From CAYPXN01 sp964470915 (lineage in GTDB: Bacteria > UBA10199 > JADFYH01), in contig CAYYEM010000021.1 of assembly GCA_964470915.1 (NCBI GenBank), positions 1-26,624 on the forward strand: a stretch of DNA of 26,624 bases, read 5' to 3'. Numbering within the stretch: position 1 is the first letter of the stretch; every line of letters begins with the position of its first letter. Both the position numbers and the translations under genes were made by a program. The notes beneath the pieces were generated by a model. That model made no database searches, was not told the origin of the DNA, and saw only the letters and a list, made by a program, of their open reading frames with translations. Shown piece after piece: positions 1 through 8,475 of this stretch.

Positions 1-839
1 TCCTCAAAAGTCGCTTTAAAAGATTCCACTAAGGCATGGGGTAATTTACGAATAAATCCAACTGTATCACTCATTAAAATTTCACGACCGCTAGGCAATT
101 TAACTCGCCTAACTGTGGGATCCAAAGTTGCGAACAACTTATCTTCAACTAACACTTCTGCTTTGGTCAGTGCATGAAATAAAGTCGATTTGCCCGCATT
201 GGTATATCCCACCAAAGAAACCGTAGGAATAGGAACAGATAAACGCTTAGCGCGATGCAGGTGTCGTGACGCTTTTACACCTTCCAGCTCTCGCCTAATG
301 CGAGTGATCTTTTCTCGTAAGCGCCTACGATCCACTTCTAATTGGGTTTCTCCAGGCCCCCGAGTTCCAATACCCCCTGTTTGGCGAGATAGATGGATTC
401 CTTTCCCTACTAAGCGTGGTAGCAGATACAAGTATTGCGCCAACTCAACTTGCAACTTCCCTTCTTTAGTGCGCGCACGTTGAGCAAAAATATCGAGAAT
501 TAAACCGGTACGATCGACTACTTTTGTTTCTAAAATTTCCTCTAGATTTCGATGTTGAGTGGCGGTGAGATCTTCGTCAAAAAGAATTAAATTACAGTCT
601 TTTTCTGCAGCAATATGTTTAATTTCCTCAACTTTGCCACTTCCTAAAAAAGTAGCAGGATCTATACGTTTAATATCCTGGCTTACAATGGCAACCGCAT
701 GCGCTCCTGCACTATAGGAAAGATTGGCAAGCTCCTCGAGCGAGTCTTGAGCCTCACCTCTGCTTTGACCTGGGAGTTGAACTCCAACCAGCAGGGCTCT
801 TTCAGCGTTCTTATGACTATGTTGGTATGGAAGTAGCAA
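1..839 (-). CDS. hflX: GTPase HflX, C-terminal part cut by the window edge
   Basis: Ribosome-associated GTPase of the HflX family, which splits or rescues stalled 70S ribosomes in the cytoplasm. About 279 codons are visible. The N-terminal HflX domain begins with AERALLVGVQLPG near residue 12 and contains the family glycine-rich stretch GGIGTRGPGETQLE. The G domain follows, with P-loop GYTNAGKS near residues 204-211 and switch-II DTVGF. The G4 (NKxD) motif would lie beyond the window edge. The only canonical start upstream of the conserved core is TTG at 837-839, placed directly after the dnaE stop TAA (840-842) and in the same frame. No ATG or GTG and no clear Shine-Dalgarno sequence is available, so translation probably couples to dnaE termination. 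The family assignment is very secure; the start is inferred. Confidence 0.95.
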   Translation of the reverse strand, partial: MLLPYQHSHKNAERALLVGVQLPGQSRGEAQDSLEELANLSYSAGAHAVAIVSQDIKRIDPATFLGSGKVEEIKHIAAEKDCNLILFDEDLTATQHRNLEEILETKVVDRTGLILDIFAQRARTKEGKLQVELAQYLYLLPRLVGKGIHLSRQTGGIGTRGPGETQLEVDRRRLREKITRIRRELEGVKASRHLHRAKRLSVPIPTVSLVGYTNAGKSTLFHALTKAEVLVEDKLFATLDPTVRRVKLPSGREILMSDTVGFIRKLPHALVESFKATFE

Positions 840-3800
840 TTAATTTGAGTTTAGCATAAATGAAATATCATTTCCAAGCAGGCTTTGTATTTCATTTTGA
901 ACTTCAGCGTTCCATTGTGTTTCAAGCTCTCGAGGCAAACGCAAAACAGTCTCATTATTTTCAGAATTCATTAAATGTAAATAAACAGGGGTATTTCCGG
1001 GGTAGCGAGCTAAAATTCTGCGAAAATCTTTTAATTTGTTTTCACTGAGTTTTTCTAAAAGTATTCGAATCCGAACGGGTTCTATTTTATAGCCTGCATA
1101 CATTTTAAGTAAATTCACCTGGCTAGCTAAAAGCTTCACGGTTTCTTCAGCAGCATCCACTTGACCTTTAATCAATAGAGGCTCATCCATTTTAAGTAAA
1201 TTAGATGCGGAGCTATAGACATCTGCAAAAACTACCACTTCTAAATATCCTTTCAGGTCTTCTAAGGTCACAAAAGCCATTCTGTTACCCTTTTTAGTCA
1301 CGATTTCCTTCATGGAACTCACCATGCCAGCAATACTGACTTCTGCTTCATCTGCTGCTTCACGAATACTCTGAGTATCAACAGTCGCGAGACTTAACAT
1401 CACTTCATTAAAATCATGCAAAGGATGCCCCGTAATATAAAAACCAATGGCTTCTCTTTCCATTTTAAGCCTTTGAGCTTCAGGCCATTCATTGATTTTC
1501 GGAATTGCAGGCGTCATGGCTTGAGGACCTAATTTTTCAAACAAGGAATTTTGACCTCTTTCCTGATCTCTTTGTTTGGCGGCTGCATGATCAATCGTAG
1601 CATCTAAAATTGCCATGGCTTGAGAACGATAAATTTTCAAATCATCAAAAGCCCCACACTTAATCAGCGATTCGATCACTTTACGATTTACTCGGCGTAA
1701 ATCTACTCGCTCACAGAAATCAAAAAAAGAATGAAAGCGTCCATCCTTTTTCCGAACTTCAATAATACTATCAATCGCTGCATCTCCCACATTTTTAACA
1801 GCTGCCAAACCGAAACGAATCTCTTTTTCATTGAGCACTGAAAAATATCGAAACGATTCATTCACATCAGGGGGCAACACCGCAATGGAATGGTTTTTTA
1901 AATCACTAATGTATTCCAAAATTTTATCGGTATTCCCCATTTCATGCGTGAGTAAGCTGGCCATGTATTCCGCAGTATAGTGAGTTTTAAGATAAGCGGT
2001 CTGATAGGAAACAAGCGCGTAAGCCGCACTATGCGACTTGTTAAATCCGTATTCAGCAAATTTCGACATCAGGTCGAACATTCTCTCTGCTTTTTTCAAA
2101 GCGATCTTGTTTTTCAAAGAACCCTCAACAAAACGTTCTTTCTGTTTTGCCATTTCCTCAGGCTTTTTCTTTCCCATCGCTCGACGTAACAAATCTGCTT
2201 CACCCAAAGAGTATGAAGCCATCACCGATGCAATTTGCATGACTTGTTCTTGATATAAAATGACGCCGTAAGTATCTTTGAGAATGGGTTCTAGTTCAGG
2301 AAGTTCATAAGTGATATTAGTACGGCCATGTTTTCGATTGATAAAATCATCCACCATTCCACTTCCTAAAGGTCCTGGACGATACAGAGCCACCAAAGCA
2401 ACAATATCTTCAAAACAAGAAGGCTTGAGTTTGGAAAGCAAGTCTCTCATACCTGAAGATTCCAACTGGAAGATACCCATCGCATCTCCCGTGCATAAGT
2501 TTTGATAAACCTTCTCGTCATTCAGTGAAATTTGATTGATATCGATTTCGATGCCGCGTGTACGCTTCACAATTTTCAAAGCATTATCAATCACGGTCAA
2601 AGTTTTCAGACCCAAAAAGTCGAACTTCACCAAGCCGATTTTTTCGACATACTTCATATCGTATTGGGTCACGATTTCTTCTTTAGACCCCCGATACAGC
2701 GGCAAAAAATCGGATAAAGGTCGATCTGAAATCACCACCCCTGCTGCATGCGTAGAAGCATGTCTGGTAATACCCTCCAAAGAGCGAGCAATAGCCAGGA
2801 GCTGCTTCACTCTTGGTTGAGTGCTTTCCATTTCCTTGAATTTTGGTTCTTGTTTGATCGCTTCTTCGAGGGTGATATTTAAGGTGTTGGGCACCAGTTT
2901 GGCAATTTTATCCACATCACCGTAGGGCATATCCAGCACACGCCCTACGTCGCGAATCACTGCCTTCGCTTTCATTTTTCCGTAAGTGATAATCTGAGAA
3001 ACATTCCCATATTTTTTTTGCACATACTCAATGACTTCATCACGACGATTCATGCAAAAATCGATATCCATATCCGGCATGCTGATTCGTTCGGGGTTGA
3101 GAAAGCGTTCAAAAAGAAGATTATAGGGAATCGGATCTAAGTCTGTAATTTTCAAACAATAAGCTACGATACTTCCCGCCGCAGAACCTCGGCCAGGACC
3201 CACAGGAATACTTTGAGATTTTGCATAATTGATAAAATCTGCCACGATCAAAAAATATCCAGCGAAACCCATGTTGTTAATGGTTTTCAGTTCTGTTTCG
3301 ATTCGCTCATGATACTGCGCTTTCATTTCGGAAGCTTTATCTCCCCAATAAGCAGAAACTTGCGGCCATCGTTCTTCAAAACCTTGATAAGTTTGTTGGC
3401 TCAAATATGCTTCCAGAGTTTGACTTTCATCAGGTAAAGCAAATTTGGGGAAATAATAAGTATTGAAATCAAAATCATAGTGACAGGCATCTGCAATTTT
3501 GCGGGTATTTTCCAAAGCTTCGGGGATAGATGAAAACAATTGGCACATTTCTTCAGGAGACTTGAGATAATATTCATCTCCCTCATAAGAAAGGCGATCT
3601 TCTTCTCTCAAAATTCTTCCTGTTTGAATACAGAGCAAGGCTTCGTGAGCTTCGCGATGCTGCTGGTAAAGATAATGAACATTATTGGTGGCAACCAAAG
3701 GCAAAGAAAGTGATTTCGAAAAATCAATCAGCGCTTCATTCACCATTTTTTCATGAGAAAGACCATGATCGCTGAGTTCTAAATAAAAATGATCTGGAAA

Positions 3801-4307
3801 AATCTGAGAGAGTTCAATAGCTGCAAGCTTTGCACCCTCCAGATTTCCTTCAATAATCTTGCGAGGAATCTCACCTTTGCTGCAGCAAGAAAGTGCAAAC
3901 AAACCCTTCGAGTGGGCTTTTAAAATCTCTTTATCTAACCGAGGCTTATAATAGAAACCTTCCAAATAACTTGCACTTAAAAGCTTACATAAATTTCGAT
4001 AACCTTCTTCATTTTCAACGAGTAAAATTAAATGGGCGAGATTCGGATCAACGCGTTTGCTTTCACGACTTAAACGAGAACCTTTAATGAGATAATACAC
4101 CTCGCAACCTAAAATAGGCTTTATCCCCTCTTTCTTGGCCTTTTCATAAAACTCCACCGCTCCAAACATATTGGCATGATCGGTAAGGGCTACTGCATTC
4201 ATGCCAAACTTCTTCACTTGGGAAACAAGCGGATCGATTGGAATAGCGCCATGAAGGAGACTATACTGGGAATGCAAATGCAAATGGACAAAGTCTTGAG
4301 CTTTCAT
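840..4307 (-). CDS. dnaE: DNA polymerase III alpha subunit (DnaE1 type)
   Basis: Replicative polymerase, 1155 residues, the usual DnaE length. Domains in order: PHP domain (about 6-215), polymerase core with GPGRGSAAGS near 367-376 and the catalytic aspartate motif PDMDIDFC near 405-412, the HhH region, and a C-terminal OB fold (VSIAGMVSS onward). It acts in the Pol III holoenzyme at the fork. The PHP metal-site pattern is mostly present (H10, H12, H44, E69, H92, a Cys at 141/142, H211), but the aspartate expected in LLDGA is His19 and the one in ATNDxH is Asn209. This suggests weakened or absent intrinsic PHP exonuclease activity, so proofreading would fall to a DnaQ-type subunit elsewhere (inference). 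No strong Shine-Dalgarno precedes the ATG. Same strand as guaA (96 bases downstream of its stop) and hflX. Confidence 0.98.
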   Translation of the reverse strand: MKAQDFVHLHLHSQYSLLHGAIPIDPLVSQVKKFGMNAVALTDHANMFGAVEFYEKAKKEGIKPILGCEVYYLIKGSRLSRESKRVDPNLAHLILLVENEEGYRNLCKLLSASYLEGFYYKPRLDKEILKAHSKGLFALSCCSKGEIPRKIIEGNLEGAKLAAIELSQIFPDHFYLELSDHGLSHEKMVNEALIDFSKSLSLPLVATNNVHYLYQQHREAHEALLCIQTGRILREEDRLSYEGDEYYLKSPEEMCQLFSSIPEALENTRKIADACHYDFDFNTYYFPKFALPDESQTLEAYLSQQTYQGFEERWPQVSAYWGDKASEMKAQYHERIETELKTINNMGFAGYFLIVADFINYAKSQSIPVGPGRGSAAGSIVAYCLKITDLDPIPYNLLFERFLNPERISMPDMDIDFCMNRRDEVIEYVQKKYGNVSQIITYGKMKAKAVIRDVGRVLDMPYGDVDKIAKLVPNTLNITLEEAIKQEPKFKEMESTQPRVKQLLAIARSLEGITRHASTHAAGVVISDRPLSDFLPLYRGSKEEIVTQYDMKYVEKIGLVKFDFLGLKTLTVIDNALKIVKRTRGIEIDINQISLNDEKVYQNLCTGDAMGIFQLESSGMRDLLSKLKPSCFEDIVALVALYRPGPLGSGMVDDFINRKHGRTNITYELPELEPILKDTYGVILYQEQVMQIASVMASYSLGEADLLRRAMGKKKPEEMAKQKERFVEGSLKNKIALKKAERMFDLMSKFAEYGFNKSHSAAYALVSYQTAYLKTHYTAEYMASLLTHEMGNTDKILEYISDLKNHSIAVLPPDVNESFRYFSVLNEKEIRFGLAAVKNVGDAAIDSIIEVRKKDGRFHSFFDFCERVDLRRVNRKVIESLIKCGAFDDLKIYRSQAMAILDATIDHAAAKQRDQERGQNSLFEKLGPQAMTPAIPKINEWPEAQRLKMEREAIGFYITGHPLHDFNEVMLSLATVDTQSIREAADEAEVSIAGMVSSMKEIVTKKGNRMAFVTLEDLKGYLEVVVFADVYSSASNLLKMDEPLLIKGQVDAAEETVKLLASQVNLLKMYAGYKIEPVRIRILLEKLSENKLKDFRRILARYPGNTPVYLHLMNSENNETVLRLPRELETQWNAEVQNEIQSLLGNDISFMLNSN

Positions 4308-4360
4308 GGATCGTATGAATTCTTATGGATTGAGGTTAATGACTAACAATGAAAGCATAT

Positions 4361-4380
4361 GAAAAGCCGAGATGCTTTTC
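4361..4380 (-). terminator. Weak hairpin between guaA and dnaE
   Basis: A perfect 7-base inverted repeat (GAAAAGC, 6-base loop, GCTTTTC) lies 24 bases after the guaA stop. It has no proper U-run on either strand, so it is at best a weak or Rho-assisted terminator for guaA, or an mRNA-stabilising hairpin in the dnaE leader. The inverted repeat is seen directly; the function is a guess. The other bases between guaA and dnaE (4308-4403) show only a poor promoter-like match. Confidence 0.3.
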
Positions 4381-4403
4381 AAAGGGAAAATGAAAATTGT
4401 TTA

Positions 4404-5936
4404 TTATTCCCACTCAATCGTCGCGGGAGGTTTGGAGGAGATATCGTAAACTACCCGATTCACCCCTTTGACTTCATTAATGATGCGATTTGAGATTTTA
4501 CCCAAGAGTTCTGGTGGAAGTGGCACCCAATCAGCCGTCATCCCATCCACACTCGTCACTGCCCGTACAGCAATCACATTTTCATATGTCCGTTCATCAC
4601 CCATCACCCCTACTGTTTTAATAGGAAGCAATACGGCAAAAGATTGCCAAATCTTATAATAAAGTCCCGAAGCTTTAATTTCTTGAGAAACGATATCATC
4701 CGCCTCTTTCAAAATATGAAGGGCTTCTTTATTCACCTCTCCCAATACTCGAATCGCAAGCCCTGGACCAGGAAAAGGTTGGCGACCAATCATTTCTTCG
4801 GGGATTTCCATTTTTCTACCCAAAGCCCGCACTTCATCTTTGAAAAGCTCACGAAGAGGTTCAATGAGCTTGAGTCCCATTTTTTCTGGCAAACCACCCA
4901 CATTATGATGAGTTTTAATAGTCGCGGAAGGGCCTTTAAAACTTACACTTTCAATGACATCCGGATATAAAGTTCCCTGCACTAACCATTTCACATCTTT
5001 AATTTTGGCTGCTTCTTCTTCAAAAAGATAAATGAACTCATTCCCAATGATTTTTCTTTTTTTCTCAGGATCTTCAACGCCTTTGAGCTTCGATAAAAAT
5101 CGATCGGTCGCATTCACATGTATTAAATTGATCTTTAAATTATCTCGAAAAACTTTTTGAACTTTCTCTGCTTCATTTTTTCTCAGAACACCATTATCAA
5201 TAAAGATACAGGTAAGCTGATCTCCAATGGCTTTGTGGAGTAAAACGGCTGCTACGGTTGAATCCACTCCACCTGACACAGCACATAAAACTTTATCCTT
5301 TCCAACTTGGGCACGAATACGCTCAATTTCTGTATCAATAAAATTAGACATGGTCCAATCGGCTTTGCATCCCGCAATTTTAAAAAGGAAATTTTTAAGA
5401 ATTTGGTTTCCTTGTAGAGAATGAACCACTTCAGGATGAAACTGAACACCATACATTTTTTTACTAGGATTCTCAACGGCTGCAAACTTGCAATTCTCAG
5501 AAGAGGCTATTTCCAAAAATCCTAAGGGAATTTTAACTACTTTATCGCCATGACTCATCCAAACTTGAGTTTCTAAATCGACGCCTTCAAGCAAGAGCCC
5601 TGCTTGAGAAACATTCAACATGGCCTTTCCATATTCACGATGTGTGCTCGCTTCAACTTCTCCACCCAACATTTTCGACATCAACTGCATACCGTAACAA
5701 ATACCCAACATAGGATATGAAAGATCAAAAAAACTTTTATCGAGTTGAGGCGCCCCTTTATCGTAAACACTGGAAGGACCCCCTGACAAAACAATCGCTT
5801 TAGGTTGAAAGTCTTTAATTTTATCGAGAGAAATATTGAAGGGATGAATTTCACAGTAAACTTGGTTTTCACGAATTCGACGAGCAATGAGCTGAGTATA
5901 TTGTGAACCAAAATCGAGAATGAGAACTTTGTCCAT
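4404..5936 (-). CDS. guaA: GMP synthase (glutamine-hydrolysing)
   Basis: Converts XMP, ATP and glutamine to GMP, the last step of guanine nucleotide synthesis, in the cytoplasm. At 510 residues it is normal length for the one-polypeptide bacterial enzyme. The N-terminal class I glutamine amidotransferase has nucleophile Cys80 (GICYG) and the His167/Glu169 pair (FHPE). The ATP pyrophosphatase domain has P-loop SGGVDS at 221-226. The C-terminal dimerisation domain ends in the conserved PPATIEWE. It follows guaB on the same strand after 134 bases, giving a guaB-guaA arrangement as in many bacteria. No good Shine-Dalgarno precedes the ATG, but the N-terminus KVLILDFGSQYTQLI is the expected family start. 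Confidence 0.98.
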   Translation of the reverse strand: MDKVLILDFGSQYTQLIARRIRENQVYCEIHPFNISLDKIKDFQPKAIVLSGGPSSVYDKGAPQLDKSFFDLSYPMLGICYGMQLMSKMLGGEVEASTHREYGKAMLNVSQAGLLLEGVDLETQVWMSHGDKVVKIPLGFLEIASSENCKFAAVENPSKKMYGVQFHPEVVHSLQGNQILKNFLFKIAGCKADWTMSNFIDTEIERIRAQVGKDKVLCAVSGGVDSTVAAVLLHKAIGDQLTCIFIDNGVLRKNEAEKVQKVFRDNLKINLIHVNATDRFLSKLKGVEDPEKKRKIIGNEFIYLFEEEAAKIKDVKWLVQGTLYPDVIESVSFKGPSATIKTHHNVGGLPEKMGLKLIEPLRELFKDEVRALGRKMEIPEEMIGRQPFPGPGLAIRVLGEVNKEALHILKEADDIVSQEIKASGLYYKIWQSFAVLLPIKTVGVMGDERTYENVIAVRAVTSVDGMTADWVPLPPELLGKISNRIINEVKGVNRVVYDISSKPPATIEWE

Positions 5937-6016
5937 ATTTTTACTAGAAGAGAAGAAGGTGAATTTTGAAAAACTTTAAGGCGGTTCTCTTAGGAAAAAA
6001 AACCGTTTACTTAAAA

Positions 6017-6055
6017 GAAGTAGCATCTTGAAGTTTTGAAAAATTTTCCTACTTC
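6017..6055 (-). terminator. Possible weak terminator/attenuator between guaB and guaA
   Basis: A 7-base perfect inverted repeat (GAAGTAG / CTACTTC) with a 25-base spacer lies just after the guaB stop. On the minus strand it is followed by TTTTAAG. The spacer can itself fold (GAAAA/TTTTC). The short arms and short U-run make it weak. It may partly separate guaB from guaA or only stabilise the message. Confidence 0.3.
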
Positions 6056-6070
6056 TCTTCCTTTTTAATA

Positions 6071-6805
6071 TTATTTTTCCAAATGATAATTCGGAGCTTC
6101 TTTTGTAATCATTACATCATGCACATGAGATTCTTTTAAACCCGATGAGGTAATTTTTACAAATTTGGCTTTTGTTTTTAAATCTTCAATGGTGGGACAC
6201 CCCGCATAACCCATTCCTGATCTAATTCCACCGACCAGTTGATAAACATTGTCTGCCAGCGAACCACGATGAGGTACCATGCCCTCAATCCCTTCAGGAA
6301 CAAACTTCGAGGGTGCTGCATCTTTGTCTTGAAAATATCGATCTGCAGAACCAGACTTCATCGCACCAATCGATCCCATACCACGATAAATTTTATAACT
6401 ACGTCCTTGATATAAAACTTTTTCACCTGGAGATTCATCCGTTCCCGCAAACAAACTTCCAATCATGACACAGTCCGCTCCTCCAGCGAGTGCTTTGGTG
6501 ATATCTCCCGAAAATTTAATTCCACCATCTGCAATCACGGGAACACCTGCTGGATAAGCCACTTTTGCAACATTTTGAACTGCAGTGAGTTGTGGTACTC
6601 CAACCCCTGCAATCACTCGAGTGGTGCAAATTGAACCAGGCCCTACTCCCACTTTCAAAGCATCGGCTCCNNNNNNNNNNNNNNNNNNNNNNNNNNNNNN
6701 NNNNNNNNNNNNNNNNNNNNNNNNNNNNNNNNNNNNNNNNNNNNNNNNNNNNNNNNNNNNNNNNNNNNNNAAAGTGAGGGCTTCTTCTATGATTTGATTC
6801 AACAT
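6071..6805 (-). CDS. guaB: IMP dehydrogenase, interrupted by an assembly gap
   Basis: Oxidises IMP to XMP with NAD, the committed step to GMP; its product feeds the neighbouring GuaA. The first 11 residues (MLNQIIEEALT) fit the family N-terminus. After the N run, the C-terminal catalytic barrel resumes at GADALKVGVGPG. Catalytic Cys lies in GPGSICTTR, the phosphate-binding loop in VIADGGIKFSGD, and the active-site flap in the KFVPEGIEG region. About 200 residues are visible after the gap. Family proteins are about 485-490 residues, so some 280 residues, including any CBS (Bateman) domains, are missing. The apparent open frame through 100 N is meaningless. The ATG at 6803-6805 has no Shine-Dalgarno, and a strong -35 lies very close upstream, suggesting a leaderless transcript. 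Confidence 0.95.
   Translation of the reverse strand: MLNQIIEEALTXXXXXXXXXXXXXXXXXXXXXXXXXXXXXXXXXXGADALKVGVGPGSICTTRVIAGVGVPQLTAVQNVAKVAYPAGVPVIADGGIKFSGDITKALAGGADCVMIGSLFAGTDESPGEKVLYQGRSYKIYRGMGSIGAMKSGSADRYFQDKDAAPSKFVPEGIEGMVPHRGSLADNVYQLVGGIRSGMGYAGCPTIEDLKTKAKFVKITSSGLKESHVHDVMITKEAPNYHLEK
6671..6770. other. Assembly gap, 100 N
   Basis: Exactly 100 N, the usual placeholder for a scaffold gap of unknown length. Both flanks encode guaB in the expected order and strand. From the usual enzyme length, about 0.85 kb of real sequence is probably missing instead of 100 bases (inference). Confidence 0.97.
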
Positions 6806-6813
6806 TTTGGGAC

Positions 6814-6840
6814 TTTATACATGAGACATTAATCTGTCAA
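6814..6840 (-). promoter_or_regulatory. Candidate guaB promoter
   Basis: On the minus strand a consensus -35 TTGACA (6835-6840) is followed after 15 bases by TATAAA (6814-6819), or after 17 bases by TAAAGT (6812-6817). Either choice puts the predicted transcription start within a few bases of the guaB ATG (6803-6805), which has no Shine-Dalgarno. A GACA/TGTC inverted repeat with a 6-base spacer overlaps the -35 and could be an operator. The -35 is strong; the short 15-base spacing is atypical. Confidence 0.5.
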
Positions 6841-6978
6841 GAGTGTCCATTTAATGGCTATTCGCAGTGCGTCATTAATAATGTTTTGAAAAAAGATGGA
6901 ACTTAGGAAACATATCCTTATTCAGACCGATAAGTATAAAAAGTGCACACTCTTTTTTAAGGAATGAGGGAACTTATC

Positions 6979-8466
6979 ATGAAGTGTTTGCGACCCTTTT
7001 TAAGGGCAGGGATTTCTTTTTTATTTTTTTCAGCTCTTTTATTTCCTAACTTGGCAAATTCAGCCACAGATCTTATTGTGAAATATAAGGACTCTTCCAC
7101 TTCTTTAAGAAGCCAAATTCTTTCACATACCAAGCTCAAGCAAAAACATATTTTATCAAAGGCTCAAAGTGAACTCATAGAAATTGATTCAGATCAAAAT
7201 CCTGAAGAAGTCATTCAAGCTATTAAACAAAACACTTCTGTAGAATATGTAGAAAGAGATGAAGTAATTTTTGCACACAGTCGACCTAACGACACCTATT
7301 TTTCCTCTCAATGGGCACTTGAATCAAATAATACTAATATTGGTGCAGAAAAAGCCTGGGATGTTATCACCAATTCAAACTCTCTTGTGATCGCGATTGT
7401 AGATTCAGGATGTGATTATACACACGAAGATTTGTCCGCTAATATGTGGCACAACCCTAATGAAACTTCTGATAATGGAGCGGATGACGATCAAAATGGC
7501 TATGTTGATGATTACTATGGATATGATTTCCAAAATAACGACGCTAGCCCCACCGATGATTTTGAACATGGTACTTTAGTCGCAGGAATTATTGCCGCTT
7601 CAGGTAATAACAATATGGGGATTAGCGGAATTAGCTGGAATGCTCAAATCATGTGTTTGAAAGTTCTCGACTCTAATGGGAATTCTACCATCTCAAAAGC
7701 AGTAGAAGCGATTGATTACGCAATTTCTCATGGAGCAAAAATCATCAACATGAGTTGGGGTTACAACCCTTCAGGAGATCCTTCTCGAAGTTTAGAAGAA
7801 GCGATCATTCGAGCTCAAAACGCAGGTTTGTTAGTCGTGGCAAGTGCTGGCAATGGCTATCAAGGAGGCGGGCACAATAATGATGAAAACATAAGCACTG
7901 CAAACTACCCTTCTAGTTATTCCCAAAATAATATTATTGCTGTTGCAGCCACAGATGCTTCTGATCAACTTGCTTCTTTTAGCAATTATGGAGCAAAAAC
8001 GGTAGACCTAGGAGCACCTGGAGTATCTATTTTAAGCACACATCCTCATCGTGAATATTCTCTTTTTACTGGTACTTCTGCCGCTGCTCCTCACGTAACC
8101 GGAACCCTTGCTCTTGTATGGGCATTCAATCCAAATTTAAATCATTCTGAAATTAAACGCTTAGTGCTTGAAAGTGGAGACCTAATTCCTAGTTTGTCAG
8201 GCAAGTCGTTATCCGGAGCTCGTTTAAACATTGCTAATGCGATTAATGCTTCACCCGCCGCAGGTGGGCATTTATTAGATTCACCTTCGCCTTTCAACGC
8301 TGGCAATGAAAACACTCTCTCTAGCGCTGATGATGATCAAACCCTTTCTGCTCAAAAAGGGGGTTGCAGCTTGTCGGTGAGTTCACAACAAACACATGAG
8401 CACTATTTATCTTTTTTTCTTTTTAGTATTTTGCTGATTATAAGAAGTAAAAAAAGAAAAGTTTGA
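6979..8466 (+). CDS. Secreted subtilisin-like serine protease (S8) with C-terminal sorting-type anchor
   Basis: Exported peptidase of 495 residues. Start chosen at ATG 6979 because GAGGG lies 7-8 bases upstream; the in-frame ATG at 6964 has no properly spaced site. A signal peptide ends near residue 29 (NLANSA). An I9-like propeptide follows (about 30-100, ending YVERDEVIFA). The S8 triad is Asp142 (AIVDSG), His197 (EHGTLVAG) and Ser367 (GTSAAAPH), with oxyanion Asn292 (SAGN). The catalytic region closes near residue 425. A low-complexity linker leads to GGCSLS (Cys463), a hydrophobic helix (about 476-488) and a basic tail RSKKRKV. This resembles MYXO-CTERM/GlyGly-CTERM sorting signals, implying surface anchoring or processing. 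Substrate unknown. Divergent from guaB, convergent with korB (9 bases apart, no terminator seen). Confidence 0.93.
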   Translation: MKCLRPFLRAGISFLFFSALLFPNLANSATDLIVKYKDSSTSLRSQILSHTKLKQKHILSKAQSELIEIDSDQNPEEVIQAIKQNTSVEYVERDEVIFAHSRPNDTYFSSQWALESNNTNIGAEKAWDVITNSNSLVIAIVDSGCDYTHEDLSANMWHNPNETSDNGADDDQNGYVDDYYGYDFQNNDASPTDDFEHGTLVAGIIAASGNNNMGISGISWNAQIMCLKVLDSNGNSTISKAVEAIDYAISHGAKIINMSWGYNPSGDPSRSLEEAIIRAQNAGLLVVASAGNGYQGGGHNNDENISTANYPSSYSQNNIIAVAATDASDQLASFSNYGAKTVDLGAPGVSILSTHPHREYSLFTGTSAAAPHVTGTLALVWAFNPNLNHSEIKRLVLESGDLIPSLSGKSLSGARLNIANAINASPAAGGHLLDSPSPFNAGNENTLSSADDDQTLSAQKGGCSLSVSSQQTHEHYLSFFLFSILLIIRSKKRKV

Positions 8467-8475
8467 AGCTTAAAC

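Noticed and set aside
190..483. 97-residue plus-strand open frame
   Set aside because: It lies antisense within hflX, whose conserved motifs are on the minus strand; composition is arginine- and serine-rich in the way of shadow frames.
2532..2820. Two plus-strand open frames inside dnaE
   Set aside because: Antisense shadows of a well-conserved polymerase domain with no recognisable motif or ribosome binding site.
6592..6797. Open frames running through the N stretch on the plus strand
   Set aside because: They exist only because N codons are not read as stops; the region is guaB on the minus strand.
6917..6940. CTTAT/ATAAG inverted repeat next to TATAAA upstream of the protease
   Set aside because: Five-base arms are common by chance in AT-rich DNA and no -35 is present at the proper distance; the -10 alone is not enough to call a promoter.
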